A stretch of DNA of 64,000 nucleotides from Gnetum montanum (lineage: Eukaryota; Streptophyta; Gnetopsida; Gnetales; Gnetaceae): contig MNCI01010808.1 of the NCBI GenBank assembly GCA_015680685.1, positions 7,239 through 71,238 on the forward strand, in the 5' to 3' direction. The number at the start of each line of letters is the position of its first letter. Within the stretch, counting starts at the first letter, position 1. A program made the translations under genes and the position numbers. This document shows, piece after piece, positions 32,418 to 44,693 of the stretch. The notes under the pieces are model-generated. The model saw only the letters and a program-made list of their open reading frames with translations. It did not search any database and was not told the DNA's origin.

Positions 32418-35400
32418 TCATGGATTTTCTCCATTCGCATCACCATCATTTGCTTCTACGTCATCCCCTCCTGCATCACCTTCCTCTACGTTGTCCTCTG
32501 TCACCCCTTCATTCCTGCCCTTTGTGGATCCTGTTCCCTCATTTGGAACCTACATTTTAAAAATGAGGTAGTCAGCTAGGGTAACATACACAAGCTACAA
32601 CAGAACCACAAGCATTAACACAACAGAAAGTGATACGCCTAAGATGCCCTTGCATCTGTCTTGAAAGGTGTCTCATCTAAACCAATCCCGAGGCGGTGCT
32701 AGACCTCCTCTTCTATCATATTCTCCCAAAGACTATTTCTTGATTTAGTGTTTGCAGCAGGTTTCTCCTTCTTGATCACTCTCCATCTTGGTGGTCTTGG
32801 AGAAAAGGAGGCGGTAGTGGTCTCACCTGTGGGAAGGTCCACTTCCCGTTCAGGAGATTCCGTGACCTTTACCTGCTCCTTCAACTTGTTATAAGCCTTA
32901 GAAGTTCCAATGGCATTTACAAATGCTTTATAGGTAAACACCTCCATAGAAGCATCCCTATATAGCTTACAATACGTGGCATGTTCTAGTTTATACATGT
33001 GCCTCTGGTTCTTCTAGGAATGCCCCCAGTCGTAAATCCTGGCACTACAATCTTTCCAATCTTGACTCTTCTGGGCCAACAAGTCCATTTGCATTAGCTA
33101 TTATATTATTTATCATGTGGCTTCATTGTTTAGTCATATGACTATCCAATATCTAACATAATCTATCACAGCTATGTGCCAATTATTGTCATTAGTATCA
33201 TGGGCTATGAGGAATTCATTCCTCGATTTGAGGTCTCCCACCTCGATGCTTAGGTCAACCTTCTCTTTCTTAGCCTTCTGGACCTGTTTCCACAAGTTCT
33301 TGTTGATGAGCCTATACTCCCACAAGGAGCATGCCAAGCACAAATCATATTTATAGGCCTTGGCATATGCTTGACGAGGCACCTCAGTCACTTCGGGCGG
33401 GAATGTAGCCACGTCACTGACTTTCAAAGGCCATGTCGGGTCCCATTTGAGCTGAGAGGTTGTCATCACACAAGGATCACATCAGTCACATTAATGTAGC
33501 AAGGTTAGCAAGCTTAAGGCATCTAGAATAGCAACACGAAAGCATCTAGCATAGTTACTTACCCACTTCAGGATCAACCTATTTGAGGTGGCTGATCATG
33601 TCATTGATGACCCCTTGCATAAATGTGAACTTGTCAGGGGTCTCAACCCATGGTTCCACAGGAATCATAGGAGGTCCTACAGAATTGATAGTGGCATCTA
33701 TCATAAAAATAAACATGTCAACAATGACTAAAAGGGACTATGATAAGGTGAATATATTGTTAAACTCATCAACGTCTAGTTGCAGGTCCCCTCCCTTCTA
33801 ACTCAGAGTGATGGCAGCACCCTTAGTAGAAGTCCCTTCTAGGTTGGTGTGGGCCTCTTCTTCATTTGCTAGTACCCTTCCTCTTAAGGAACCAAAATCA
33901 TCTTCATCCATAAGAGACTCCTCTTTGTCTCCAAAAATTTCCTCCTTGTCGATAGCAGAATTTTCCCTAATAACAAGAGCCCCTTCCTCAGTGATAGGAG
34001 CTCTTCCCTTCTTGACTGGGGCCTTCGTATCTTTATTTTTCATCCCCATCTTGGGGGCTGACACATCTTCGTCACCTTCTTCCTCTTCCTCCTCTTCCTC
34101 TAGCAACCAAAATAAAAACATGTTTACATTAGTTCAAAGCAGGTTAGCTTAAAGTAGGTGCTACACTACGCTATGTTGTCTAGAGTAGCATGTGTTAACT
34201 AAGTAGGAAAGAAAGTAGCATAAACTAAAGCATTTACCAATGGGGGTTGCATCCTACATAATTTAAGCTACAATCTCCACCCTTCCTCTTCTTCCATGCG
34301 GAGGGTTTCCTCAACTGAAGGAGGCCTCTTTCGTTGCAGCTTACTAGCCACCGTTTTGGCAATGAGGCATTTTTCCTGTGATATGCTACTGGTGGCAACA
34401 GGGGGTACTTCTCCTATGCTATCTTGGACATGAAATTTGGGGCCACCCAATCCTTAGTCATCATGGAGAATGACTCCCTAATTGCTTCTGAGGGATCTTG
34501 GGCTCGGGTGATCCAGAGAACCTGGAAAATCCATGGTTTGGAAATCTAGTTGCGATTTCGCATTACCCAGGTCCCATTCTCGTGGACTACCAAGAACTCT
34601 ATGAAATGTCACAAACAAGCTATGTAAAAGGTATAATGCACATTGAAATGGGACTCCTTCTTCTTATGGAGCTCGACGATTTTAGTTTACAAGCCTTTAC
34701 ATAGAAACCTAGCCCAGTTGTAGCGTGCCCTATCTTCCATGACCTCATGCATTACCCAGGCTTGCTCAATTCCAAGGATCTTCTCTTGGAAAAGTAGCTA
34801 TGGGAAAGCACAAGCACAGAAGATGGGATAAACTTCTTTGGTAGGTCCCACCCTGACTTTCTCCATAACAATCCTCTTTCACTCTTTGGCAACCCCTGTC
34901 CACTCCTCGATGTCTTTCTTCTGAAGCTTCAACTACCTCTTGGTCTTTGACCCTATGAGGATGCCATCATTAGGGACACTGAAAAGGTCCACGAATAGCT
35001 GGTCATTGATTTCAATGACTACCCACACACTATATATGCATGTATGGAAGCGGTTAGCCTTGTTGAAAAAGGAGTCTGCTACGAAGACAATCTAGTGGCA
35101 AGGACGCTTCGATTCTGGGCTAGGAACAAATCCATAAACCTAGCATTTTGGATATGCTTGTGCAAATATTCCGAAGCCACACTACATATCCAATGCTAGC
35201 TCTCATCTACTTCTCCATACTTGAAGTAGATGTTTGCCTCCTGGTTCCCAGTGGTTATTACCATCACCTCCTAGGACTTCTTCACCCCTATAGCAGTTTG
35301 CGCAGAAGCAGTTAGCATAAAACATAGAAATAGAAAAATTAACGAAAGCACTCGAGCATGTTGTATCTACTAATTAGCTTACTACATTTATATGGTAATG

Positions 35401-36860
35401 GGAATGATAGAAGACTTACTAAGACATCGTCAATGGTAATCAGTTTGAAGGGTGCCCATCCCTCATCTAACCAACCGAACTCCTTGCATCTATTGTATAG
35501 ATTGGGACATCGATCTGGATAGGTGTGGTACTCACCCCCACATTGACCTATCACACCTGCATGCATATTCTCAGTAGAAGAAAACTCCTGCAGGGCCATC
35601 TATGCTATGGTCAAAACATCTGTATTGTTGTGAATCCCTTCCATGTTGATGTAAAACCTGATAACAAAAACATACCATTAACAGTTAGCTAGCCTAGCAA
35701 ACGTCTCATAACGAAGTGGAATAGGGCTACAAAACTCACCCACTAGCACTATAGACAGTTCTTGGTAGGTTCTGGATATGATGTGTGATAAACAATGTGT
35801 TGTCACGATGGTAGTAATGGTATTCAGGCATATCTCAGATCTAGGCCAAATGCCTCAAATTGTTGGGGTGTTGACTGGATCCTTCTCCCTACCTACTATT
35901 GATTGCCCCATCAGTCAAATATCTTAGGATACCTCAATTTTCCCCAGGTAATAGGGTTTCTGTTATGGTGGCCGCTACTTCCTCTGCTAAGTGTGACCAG
36001 ACAATCACACTGAAGCATTGGAGGAGGAATTGTAGGAACTTCTCTACTCCTTCCCTAAACCAGACCGCCTGATCTCCCACATGTGTATGAGGAGGAGGAA
36101 CATGGGCCACTAGTCTGTTCATGCAGCACAGGACCCCTACAATTTCTAGGACAATTAGAATTGGCCTTACTGCTATCCTATTCAACACAACATCAAATGT
36201 TAGCATCATGTCTGAGTGCAATACACATGTAGCATAGCAAGAACTTGCATTTTAGTAAATATTGTAGCATAATATTCTTCTTACACATAGCATAGAAAAA
36301 ACATGAAAGCAATACCATAGTGAAAATAGCCTAGCGTAGCGACGGAGTGATTAGCCATAACAAAAGAGATTAACTTCATGCCCTTATAGAACACATGTCA
36401 CACTGCCATGTCATGCATGTCCAAACCCTCCTGAGGGTCCTACGCTACATCATTCAAAATTCAAATAGCCTAAATCATCCAAGTCTCTATGGTAATCACA
36501 GCTGCAACGATGGTGGTCTAGGTGACCTTGCATGCAACTTTAGCATAGCATTTATACATCCTTCATGGCCAAAATGGAAATAGTGAGGGTGTAAAGGCCA
36601 AAAAAATGAAAATGTGATGATAGAAAACATAGAAAGCTAAACAAAATCATAGAAATAAAAATAAGAAAAACAAAAGCAACAACAGAAACATGAAGAAATA
36701 GAAGAAGCATAGCAACCTACCAGGTCAACGGTGTCTCTTCCTACACTGCAACACATGCTTGTGTCATGCATCCTAGGGTTTCCTTCACCTCATCGACCTT
36801 AGCAAGTGCCAATTCTATGTGTTCTTTCTTGGGAAATAGTGCTTGCTAAATCTTTCTCAT
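32418..36860 (-). pseudogene. E2 antisense spliced gene, eight exons
   Basis: Minus-strand exons matched to E1: 36721-36860, 35740-36177, 35420-35657, 34238-35287, about 33800-34099, 33564-33697, about 32637-33451, 32418-32549. Donors include GTAGGT, GTGAGT, GTAAGT, GTAAAT and GTAAGT; acceptors end TAG or CAG. Exon 4 is 1050 nt and exon 7 about 815 nt, against 1050 and 817 in E1. Shared protein blocks: AKVDEVKETLG (E1 AKIDEVQGSLQ), ILIVLEIVGVLCCMNRLV, NDQLFVDLFSVPNDGI, FMQGVINDMISHL, AVIDYVRYW and NAIGTSKAYNKL. Exon 8 is fully open with an acidic tail (EDNVEEGDAGGDDVEAND). Exons 3, 5 and 7 have uncertain edges or phase. Several stops, mostly CAG- or CGA-type decay. Function unknown. Confidence 0.8.
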
Positions 36861-36985
36861 TGCTATGTCAAAATCGCCTTGCTCTTTGCTGACACAATCG
36901 CTCTGCATTCCAAAAATTGCCCTGTGCTCTGAATGTGGGTTCTACGTTGTTACGGTGAAGATAATGAGCTTACCAAAGGTTAATC

Positions 36986-36995
36986 CCTATTTATA
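36986..36995 (-). promoter_or_regulatory. TATA box of the E2 antisense gene
   Basis: The minus strand reads TATAAATAGG, a canonical plant TATA box, 126 bp upstream of the antisense ATG at 36860. E1 has TATAAGTAGG at 123 bp. Confidence 0.7.
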
Positions 36996-37192
36996 AATGT
37001 AATGGTAAAAGGAGGAAACTTGTCATTCTCTCTCTCCATTTAATGTATGGTATGTCGTGCAACATAGCATGCTCGCCATGACATCATAGCACTATTGGCA
37101 TTAAAATGGCTAGGTCTAGGCGAAAGATCATGGCACGCTTCAAGCTAACCATTTTCTTTCCCAAAAAACAAAAGAAATATATATATATATTC

Positions 37193-37590
37193 AACTTTAG
37201 CGGTTCGAAAAGACCTTAAACTAGCGACCCCAACATAGTTGTAACTTTAGCGGTCCAAAAAGACCTTAAACTAGCACTCCTAATGCGTAGTTTCACTCTA
37301 GTTAGCGGTCTAAAAAGACCTTAAACTAGAAGTCTCAACATTCTATGCATTCATACTTAGTAATGACAGTAAACAAGTGGTTTCACATTTTTGCATTAAC
37401 AGTCTTGCATTTTTTGTCTATTTTTTTTACACTAGCAACTTTCCATTTAGTATACTAGTGGTTTTGCATTTTACATTTAGGTAGTCCGTAATGACATTAA
37501 ACTAACACCTTCACATTTTTACATCAGTTTTTTGTTTTTAGAAGTTTTTCATCTTTGTGTCTTAATAGTCTACCATGATTTTAAATTGGC
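37193..37590 (+). repeat. E2 array B: AGCGGTCYAAAAAGACCTTA units
   Basis: Three close units (37193, 37242, 37298) each contain GGTC-n6-GACC and end TTAAACTAG. Two more diverged ones follow at 37481 and 37566. An (AT)n run precedes at 37177-37190. The array sits about 200 bp upstream of the antisense TATA box and just before the RT region. Confidence 0.85.
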
Positions 37591-37691
37591 AAATTTTAGC
37601 CTTGCATCATGCTTTACTAATCGCATCTTATTGTTGCTTTGAAAATTTTCACTATACACGATTGCTTCGAACAAGTACCTCTCATTTCCTT

Positions 37692-38880
37692 TTGGCAAGT
37701 TGAGAAAAAATGGAAATCCATTGTGGCCTCTCTTCACCTCTAGCTTTGGCAGGTCCACATGGCAAACTCGTGAGATAATTGAACCCATATCTGATAGACT
37801 GGGAATCACCCGTAGTTAGCACTGTAACGTCCTTAGAAACATCTTGAGATTGGCCTGAACATCTGGTCGGAACCCTAGATTTAGAGGCCGGTGATGTAAT
37901 TGAGGACCCTCTCATCAAGACACCTATGAGCATGTCCAAGGGGGAAGTAATAACGTTAAAACTTAGTTCCCTCCTAGATTCGCAAATGCACAAAGATGTA
38001 GCTAAGATTCTGCAAGACAACATTGAAGTCTTTGCATGGTCATACAACGACATGTCAGGTCTAGATCCAAGGCTGATAGAGCAGAACATCGTCTTAGACC
38101 CATGCATAAAAGCAGTCAAGCAGAAGGCTCCTAAGGTCAAACCAGAGATTGCACTAGCTATACAGGATAAAATCACCAACCTATATCAAGCTGGTTTCAT
38201 CTGTGCAGTTGATTACTTAGAATGGATGTCCAGCATCATTATAGTTTCTAAGAAAATGAGAGGATTATGAATATGTATAGATTTCCAAGATCTAAATAAG
38301 GCAACGATCAAAGATGATTTCAAACTTCCAAGCATCGATCAACTCATTGACACTACATTTGGTCATGCTCTGTTATCCTTCATGGATGGTTTCTCTGGCT
38401 ACAACAAAATTCACATTAACCTAGAGCATCAGTTAACAACAACCTTCATGATCCCATGGGGTCCCTTTTGTTACACTATGATGCCTTTTGGGCTCAAGAA
38501 CACCAGAGCAACCTCCCAGCGAGCCATGACTTACATCTTTAGTAACTACATCTTAGAAACGCTAAATGACTATGTGGATGATATAGCGGTTAAATCCAAA
38601 GAAGCCACTAATCACCCATGCAATCTACGGGTAGTCCTCAACTATTTTCAAATGCACGATTTGTGCCTCAATCCAAAGAAATGTGTCTTCAGGGTGAGAA
38701 TTGGATACATGGTATGGTTTGTAGTATTGGAAGTTGGAATATGAGTGGACCCTAACAAAGTTAAGGCCATCATCAACCTGGCACCTCCTACAAAGCTTAA
38801 AGAATTGCGTGGGTTTCAAGGTAGGATACATTTCCTCTGAAGGTTTATAACAAAGTTAACTTACAAGTTACACCCTATGC
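37692..38880 (+). pseudogene. pol: E2 reverse transcriptase
   Basis: Homology to E1 begins at WQVEKKW near 37692. The open part starts at 37926 (MSMSKGEVITLKLSSLLDSQ). VFAWSYNDMSGLDPRLIEQN and FQDLNKATIKDDFKLPSID are RT blocks. SFMDGFSGYNKIHIN and GPFCYTMMPFGLKN keep residues that are stops in E1. The catalytic box YVDD (38571-38582) is intact. Stops at 38268 (TGA, Arg in E1) and 38742 (TGA). The frame does not shift anywhere in pol. Confidence 0.9.
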
Positions 38881-39340
38881 AACATCTTCTAAAGAAAGGG
38901 GTTAACTTCGAATGGACAACTGAGTGCCAATAAGCCTTCAATGACCTAAAGAAAGAGCTTTTGCACCTCCCAACTATTCACCCACCATAGAGGGATAAGC
39001 CTTTCTTCATCTACCTTGCCACCTCTGACACATCTATTGCAACACTATTATGTCAGAAATGAGACGATGGATTTGAGATACTAGTGTACTATCTAAGTTA
39101 TGCATTGATAATATATGAAGTGAAGTACAACGAGGTGGAGAGAAATTGCTTGGCCTTAGTATTTGTATTAAAAAAGTGGAGGCATTACTTGTTTCATAGC
39201 AAAATTAACATAATTTGCAAAAGCAACATACTCCGAGCTATCACAAACAACCTGTATGAAAGTAGAAGGATAGCCCAATGGAAAGAAATTACTATAGAAT
39301 TCAATTTGCATTACGTGAGCCAGTCATCGACTAAAGTCCA
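38881..39340 (+). pseudogene. pol: E2 gypsy-type RNase H
   Basis: FFIYLATSDTSIATLLCQK, then a TGA at 39061, then YNEVERNCLALVFVLKKWRHY and SNILRAITNNLYESRRIAQW. The pattern of LATSD at the first acidic position is the same as in E1, so it is ancestral to both copies. Confidence 0.85.
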
Positions 39341-39439
39341 AGCCATAGTGACGCAACTTAAGGCCTCACCTATCGATGACCAAGTGACCATAGATCCTGA
39401 ATTTCTAAACGAGCATGTTAGTACTATCAATGCCATCCC

Positions 39440-39896
39440 ATCGCACCTTGAAGCTACTTTATACTTTGATTATGCCTCAACCGTGAGAGGAGGTAGTTTA
39501 GCTACTATCATTACATTCCCCTCTAGGGAAATGCATTCTTTTGCTTATCACTTCATGTTCCCCTGCATAAACAACATGGCAGAGTATGAGGGGCTACTCA
39601 GAGGCCTCTCAACTACCCAAACACTATGCATACAATACTTGGTGATTCATGGAAATTCATAACTAGTTGTGAATCAAATCACCGAGGTCTATGCTTGCAA
39701 AGCTACACACTTACAACCCTACTGTGACCTAGCAAAGAGCCTACTTAGACAATTTGCAACTATGGATGTGCAACACATGCCATGCAATGAGAACACCGTA
39801 GCAGATGCCTTAGCCACCCTAGCACTAAATATTCCATCACACTTGTTTGCAATTATTCCAGCCTTGATTATTGAGTGCACTAAGCCTATCACTTAG
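39440..39896 (+). pseudogene. pol: E2 archaeal-type second RNase H (aRH)
   Basis: EATLYFDYASTVRGGS begins the domain (Gly-to-Tyr after the first Asp relative to E1 FDGAS). INNMAEYEGLLRGLSTTQ holds the Glu. The third catalytic position is HGNS with Asn at 39654-39656, as in E1, followed by a TAA at 39660. The end NTVADALATLALNIP is conserved. Confidence 0.85.
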
Positions 39897-41158
39897 GTGG
39901 TACACGTAGCCTCTATTAACACTACGGATACCCAAGAGTGGTACACGAACAATAAAGCCTACTTGCAACATGGCGAACCCCCAAGTGAATTGACATCTGC
40001 CCAGAGAGATGCGATCTGTAAGCATGCTCGACAATATGTGCTTATGGGAGACAACGCCCTGTGCAAGCACTCCTATGATAGGATATTGTTGGCATGCTTA
40101 AATGATGGGCAAGAACAAAAGGTTGTCAAAGAAGTACACGAAGGATTATGTGGTGGACACATAGCACCTAGGGCTATGGTGGAAAAAATCAGACGTCTAG
40201 GGTACTATTGGCCTCACATGGAGTGTGATTTCCTGGAAAAAGTTAAGATGTGTGATACATGCTAGAGATATGCAAATCTCATACACGTTTCACCCACAGA
40301 GCTACACCCAACGTAGATCACATGGCCTTTCCAGTGATGGGGACTAGACCCCATAGGACCTATCATACCTAATTCTTCTATAGGTCATAGCTTCATTATC
40401 ATAGCCATCGAGTATTTTATCAAGTGGGTGGAAGCTATTCCCCTAAGAAAAATTATATCTTAGTAGATTTGCCACTTCATCTTGGATAACATCGTGACAA
40501 GGTTTCGACTTTCGATAACTATTGTGACTGACAACAAGTCACAGTTCAGTAGTGCAAAAACCTAAACCTTCTATAGCAATCGTGGCATTAAGAAGTCATT
40601 ATCCTCGTCATATTACCCATAGGTGAATGGACAAGTAGAGGCTACAAATAAGTCCATCATCAACTTGCTGAAAAGAATGCTTGACAATAGTAAGAGGCAA
40701 TGGCATGAGCAAATCCTCTATGTGTTGTGGGCTTATCGGATGACATGTTGGACTATGACAGGTAATACACCTTTTAGTCTTATTTATGGATCTGAAGCAG
40801 TGCTACCTCTTGAATTGCAGGTACCTTCACTTTGGATGATCTTGTCCAACATTGTAAGTGAAGCCTAGAACAACAAGCCGCGGATCATCGATCTCGACTT
40901 AATAGAGGAGGAACGTGTGCAAACACTGGGTCGCATAGAGCATTACCAAAACAAGAAATGGCAAAAACACCATGCAAATTTGCATCAATGGCTGATACAG
41001 AAGGGAGACCTCATTCTCAAGGTTGTCTGTGAGCATATGAAAAAATTCTCAGCCAATTGGAAAGGTCCATACATGGTCATAAAAGACTTTGGGAATGGGG
41101 CCTTTAAGTTGGCAGACATGGATGATAATGAGTTCACAAACCCAGTGAATCACTCGTA
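39897..41158 (+). pseudogene. pol: E2 integrase
   Basis: The zinc-binding part is complete: EVHEGLCGGHIAPRAM, GYYWPHM, CDTC; then a TAG at 40263 where E1 has Gln. Catalytic residues: D in WGLDPIGP, D in IVTDNKSQFSS, E in NGQVEATNKS. The C-terminal NWKGPYMVIKDFGNGAFKLA ends near NPVNHS. There are many TAG/TAA stops between 40263 and 40620. It continues the pol frame. The core is close to E1 and lacks a chromodomain. Confidence 0.9.
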
Positions 41159-41203
41159 ACTCAAGCCATACTACATCTAGATGAATGGAGTAGATAAGCC
41201 AAT

Positions 41204-41548
41204 GTCTGCTACGATGTAAAATTGGCAAAGGTGAGCAAACATCCGCTACAACGTTAAACTGGCATAGCTTCACCGATGTCCGCTATGATGTTAAACTGGC
41301 AAAGCACATCCACTATGACGTAAAACTCACATCGATAGTCTTCTATGATTATAAACTGGCATAGACAGTCCACTACAATGTTAAGCTAGCACAGACAATC
41401 TACTAGGACACTAAACTAGTTTATCCACCATCTACTACGATAAAAAACTCGCACAACATTGGTTTGCTGGGACCTTAAGCTCGCATAGTGGTCTACTGGG
41501 AGCTTAAACCAACACAACATGGTCTACCAGAACCTTAAAATAGGTTCA
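41204..41548 (+). repeat. E2 array C: 3' UTR tandem repeats
   Basis: About 11 units of 29-38 bp of the type GTCYGCTAYGATGTTAAACT followed by GGCA. The array is shorter and more diverged than in E1, which fits the known instability of Tat 3' UTR repeats. Confidence 0.9.
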
Positions 41549-42929
41549 TAGCATGTCCCCATCATGCATCTACACCAATACACATCAAGCAAGTGTGCAC
41601 AGTGCCAACATGGGGTGGGACATTGCAGTTCCAGAATGCAGTTCACGATGTGATGAAAACACGATCTAGAACATATGCAATGCTACTGATCTTGGCATCT
41701 TGCTGATCCTCCAAAGATGTTGTATGAAATTTGATTGATCCTCTAGACCTACCATCACCATGGCCCATTGCCTTGACAGTAGTTCCTTGGTCAGTTCCTA
41801 CTACTGGAGTTCTAGCAGTATTCTGGCCTAGCCACAATATTGTTACCCTCCAGCCCCCTGCCAACACCTGAGCTCAAAAGACACTCAATGAAGCTCAGTT
41901 GTGGAGTAGCCAATCCCACAGTTGAATTGAGAATGCATGCCTTTGATAGGTATTCTTGGGCATCTGCATCCATAGCAACTCCTAGCATCCTCAATGCCAA
42001 CCTCTCCATGTCGATACTACCAAATTCGCTACTGGGCTTCATACTTTGGACATTGCAGATCAACAGAGATGTCCAAAGCTTCAACAACTTCTGTAGCAAT
42101 AAGGGACTTTGCCTTCATTTTTCATCATGGTTGTTTCTCCTAGTTTTCTTCCTGTTGTTTTTGAAGGATGCGTACTAGGGAGATGTTGCTCAGAGGTGCG
42201 CTTTGCCATAGAAGCAGGACCCTACATAGTTCTAAGGCATTTGTCTTGACTAGCTTAGCTACTTTGAAGTGCACATCCTATTCCTCCCCTTTATTTTCCT
42301 TATCTCATTCCTCATACTCATAATACACTCTCTCCTCTTTGTCACAAGCTTTTTCCGATGTCTGTCAAGCCCTCCCATATGCTCAACTGCAAAGTCCATG
42401 ATGCGCGTAACACATGCTCACCCCATGGAAAACATTTGTAGGCAGGTTAAAGCCCCATGTGTATGTAACACAACTCATCTTGGGGAAGAAACACCTTTCC
42501 TACACACACAAGGTTGTTTGTGAATGTAGAATGAAAAATAGCAAAAGGCAAAAGCGTAAGACAGTAAAGCTCATGTGCAAAAAAAAAATGTGTGCCTCAA
42601 ACAAATGGCACATAAGCTATTTCACACACCTTCTTTCCCTAAGCATTCCAATGAGAGGTTCAAGGTCAACAAAAGAAAAGGTGACCATGTAAACAACTCC
42701 CTCACAAGCACTACGATGAGGGACCTCACCAAGTTTCATCTTTTACCCTTTTCCGGAACCTCCTCCCTCCCCGCTTAGCCCTTCCCTTTGCCCATGTTAC
42801 CAATGCAACACTCTCAAAGCATAGCTGAGCAACATCTTGGCGATCACTGAAGAGCAATGTTGGTGTTTTGTTTTTTGTGGTATTTCATATTCTTTATCGG
42901 CATCTCTTGGGTCCATCCTCCAAACGTCA
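41549..42929 (+). other. E2 3' untranslated region
   Basis: Shares GGGGTGGGA and the last 40 bases with E1. The open stretches on both strands have no E1 counterpart and no motif. Treated as noncoding. Confidence 0.6.
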
Positions 42930-42944
42930 ACAAAGAGGGACCAA
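42930..42944 (+). promoter_or_regulatory. E2 polypurine tract
   Basis: ACAAAGAGGGACCAA directly before the 3' LTR, preceded by CAAACGTCA as in E1. Confidence 0.8.
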
Positions 42945-43232
42945 TGAAACACCCTAAAACTTCAAGGCATTCTTGCTTCATCGGGTCCTTGAAATTTAGG
43001 CAGCTTCATAGCAGTTCATTAGGAGATGGGTGCTCTAGTGTTCAAACTATCCAGTTTAGCAAGTTTTCTACTCCCGGTGTTGATAGGCTCAACGAATCCT
43101 CTAGCCTACCCACATGAGTAGTTCATCCAGCTGACAACCTACTTAGAAACAATGTGTGGAATTGTCGGTAGTGCTCAGAATACGCAAAATAGTTCCGCAA
43201 GTTTTCTAGTCAAGAAGTTTGATATACTATGC

Positions 43233-43850
43233 TATGCTATGTAGCGTAGCAAGCTTCAGAAGATGGTTGTAGAATGAAATGCTACGCTATGCTACGCTAC
43301 GCAGTGTAGCACAATGTAGCAAAAGCCAGAGAAGTTGTTCCTTCACCTGACTCCAAGTCCTTCAGCAATGACTCCTTTCACTAGAAAGTGGCAAATTTAG
43401 CAAAAAATAGGCCATGTTGGCTACTAGGCTATGCTACATTGCATAGTGTAGCGTAGCGTAGAAATTATGCAGGAGTAAAAAAGGCATCTCAAAGTGCAAG
43501 ATCAACAACTTTGCAAGTTTTGCATTGCAAAAAGAAAAGGTTGCAAATTGTTGACATTTCCATGATTAAGGCCAGCTGATACGCTATGCTACGCTATGTA
43601 GCATAGCACAGCGTAGCAAATATGCAAAATCAGTCAGAGCACTTGAAAGGCTTCCAATGCATGCAACATACCTCGATGCAAGTTTCTACCTCAAACTGGT
43701 GGCTATGCTATGCTATGCTGCATAGCATAGCATAGCGTAGCAAGATGATATGCTACTCCAACATGCTACGCTCTAAAGCATAGCACAACGTAGTAAGATG
43801 CTACGCTACACCCACATGCTATGCTATAAAGCATAGCACAGCATGGTGGG
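43233..43850. repeat. Palindrome cluster in E2 3' LTR U3
   Basis: The same series as in the 5' LTR. The best hairpins are GCTACGCTACGCAGTGTAGC near 43293 and TACGCTATGTAGCATAGC near 43593. Confidence 0.8.
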
Positions 43851-44034
43851 TAGCTATGCTACATCAATGCACTTCACCTATTTGCATCATTGGCACATAT
43901 CTCCAGGTTCTGATAGCGTAATTATAGCATGGTAGGCTTGTCAATCAGCCCTGTATGTCCATGCAGCATAGACATGTCAACACAGGCCCAAGACACATGG
44001 TGTCCAAATCGCATCTTTCATGTGCTCCTGATCC

Positions 44035-44042
44035 TATAAATA
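44035..44042 (+). promoter_or_regulatory. TATA box in E2 3' LTR
   Basis: TATAAATA at the position equivalent to 26888 in the 5' LTR. Confidence 0.75.
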
Positions 44043-44688
44043 CCTCGATGAGTAATGCTCAAAGGGTTGGTGGGTTAGGGAGTTGGTTGGCTGGTAAGAA
44101 AAAGGAAAATTATTTTGCAAATTGGTAATTTGGCAAGTTAGCATTTTCCCAAGTTGGGAAACTGACAATCTTGAGCATTGTAAACATTTTGTTTGGCATT
44201 GTAAATAGTGAGAACTCCTATTTCGCCTTCTACTTTTCTCTTTTTCACTATCTTTGTAGCATTTTGCATTGTTAACTCCCGAGTCCATGTTCAAGCATAC
44301 AACTGTCTCGCTCTAAATGTCTTGGTTAGTTTTGGAATCTCTATGCTTTCTAGCATTGCGCAACCGATTGTATCCACCTTGATAGAGTGAAGTCATAATC
44401 TTTAATTGCATTTTACTTTGCTTTCCTACTTGTCATTATATTTTACATCATTTTCTGTCCTTTTGTGTTTAAAGATTATTATTTTTATGCTATAACTCTT
44501 GCTTTCAAAGCATACATTTGCAAAAGGTTATAGTAACACTGACTAAGTTCCCTTCTAATCGACCAAACCATTCAGGGTGCCCAACTTCCATTTTATCTAG
44601 CACAACCCTCACATGGATCTGGGGTTAAGACTGCCATGACTGAAAACCTGTCAGTATTTTCTAGCCATCGATGTTTTCGGTCGCTATA

Positions 44689-44693
44689 GCCAT
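44689..44693. repeat. Target-site duplication of E2, right copy
   Basis: GCCAT immediately after the 3' LTR. The E3 gag reading resumes here with GGCCTGGGC, as in E4 (GGCTTAGGC). Confidence 0.9.

Larger units (their letters stand above)
25814..44688 (+). mobile_element. E2: complete Tat/Ogre-type Ty3/gypsy element, 18.9 kb
   Basis: Bounded by two LTRs of about 1741 and 1744 bp and by GCCAT duplications. Order: 5' LTR, primer site, gag-pro, array A, antisense spliced gene, array B, RT, RNase H, aRH, integrase, array C, polypurine tract, 3' LTR. A hand count finds about 14 mismatches in the first 108 aligned bases of the LTRs, so the insertion is old. All pol domains lie in one frame but carry many stops. 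gag has a frame change near 29850. The target was the gag gene of E3. Confidence 0.95.
42945..44688 (+). repeat. E2 3' LTR
   Basis: TGAAACACCC ... GGTCGCTATA. The last dinucleotide is TA, where the 5' LTR has CA; the position is fixed by the alignment and by the following GCCAT. Differences from the 5' LTR are mostly transitions. Confidence 0.95.

Noticed and set aside
41840-42178. Open stretches in the E2 3' UTR as accessory genes
   Set aside because: E1 has no equivalent frame in its 3' UTR, and frames occur on both strands over the same bases.
25814-44688. E2 as an endogenous pararetrovirus or a retrovirus with an envelope gene
   Set aside because: It has LTRs, integrase and a target duplication, so it is not a pararetrovirus. 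The extra gene is antisense, spliced and without signal peptide or membrane anchor of an envelope type.
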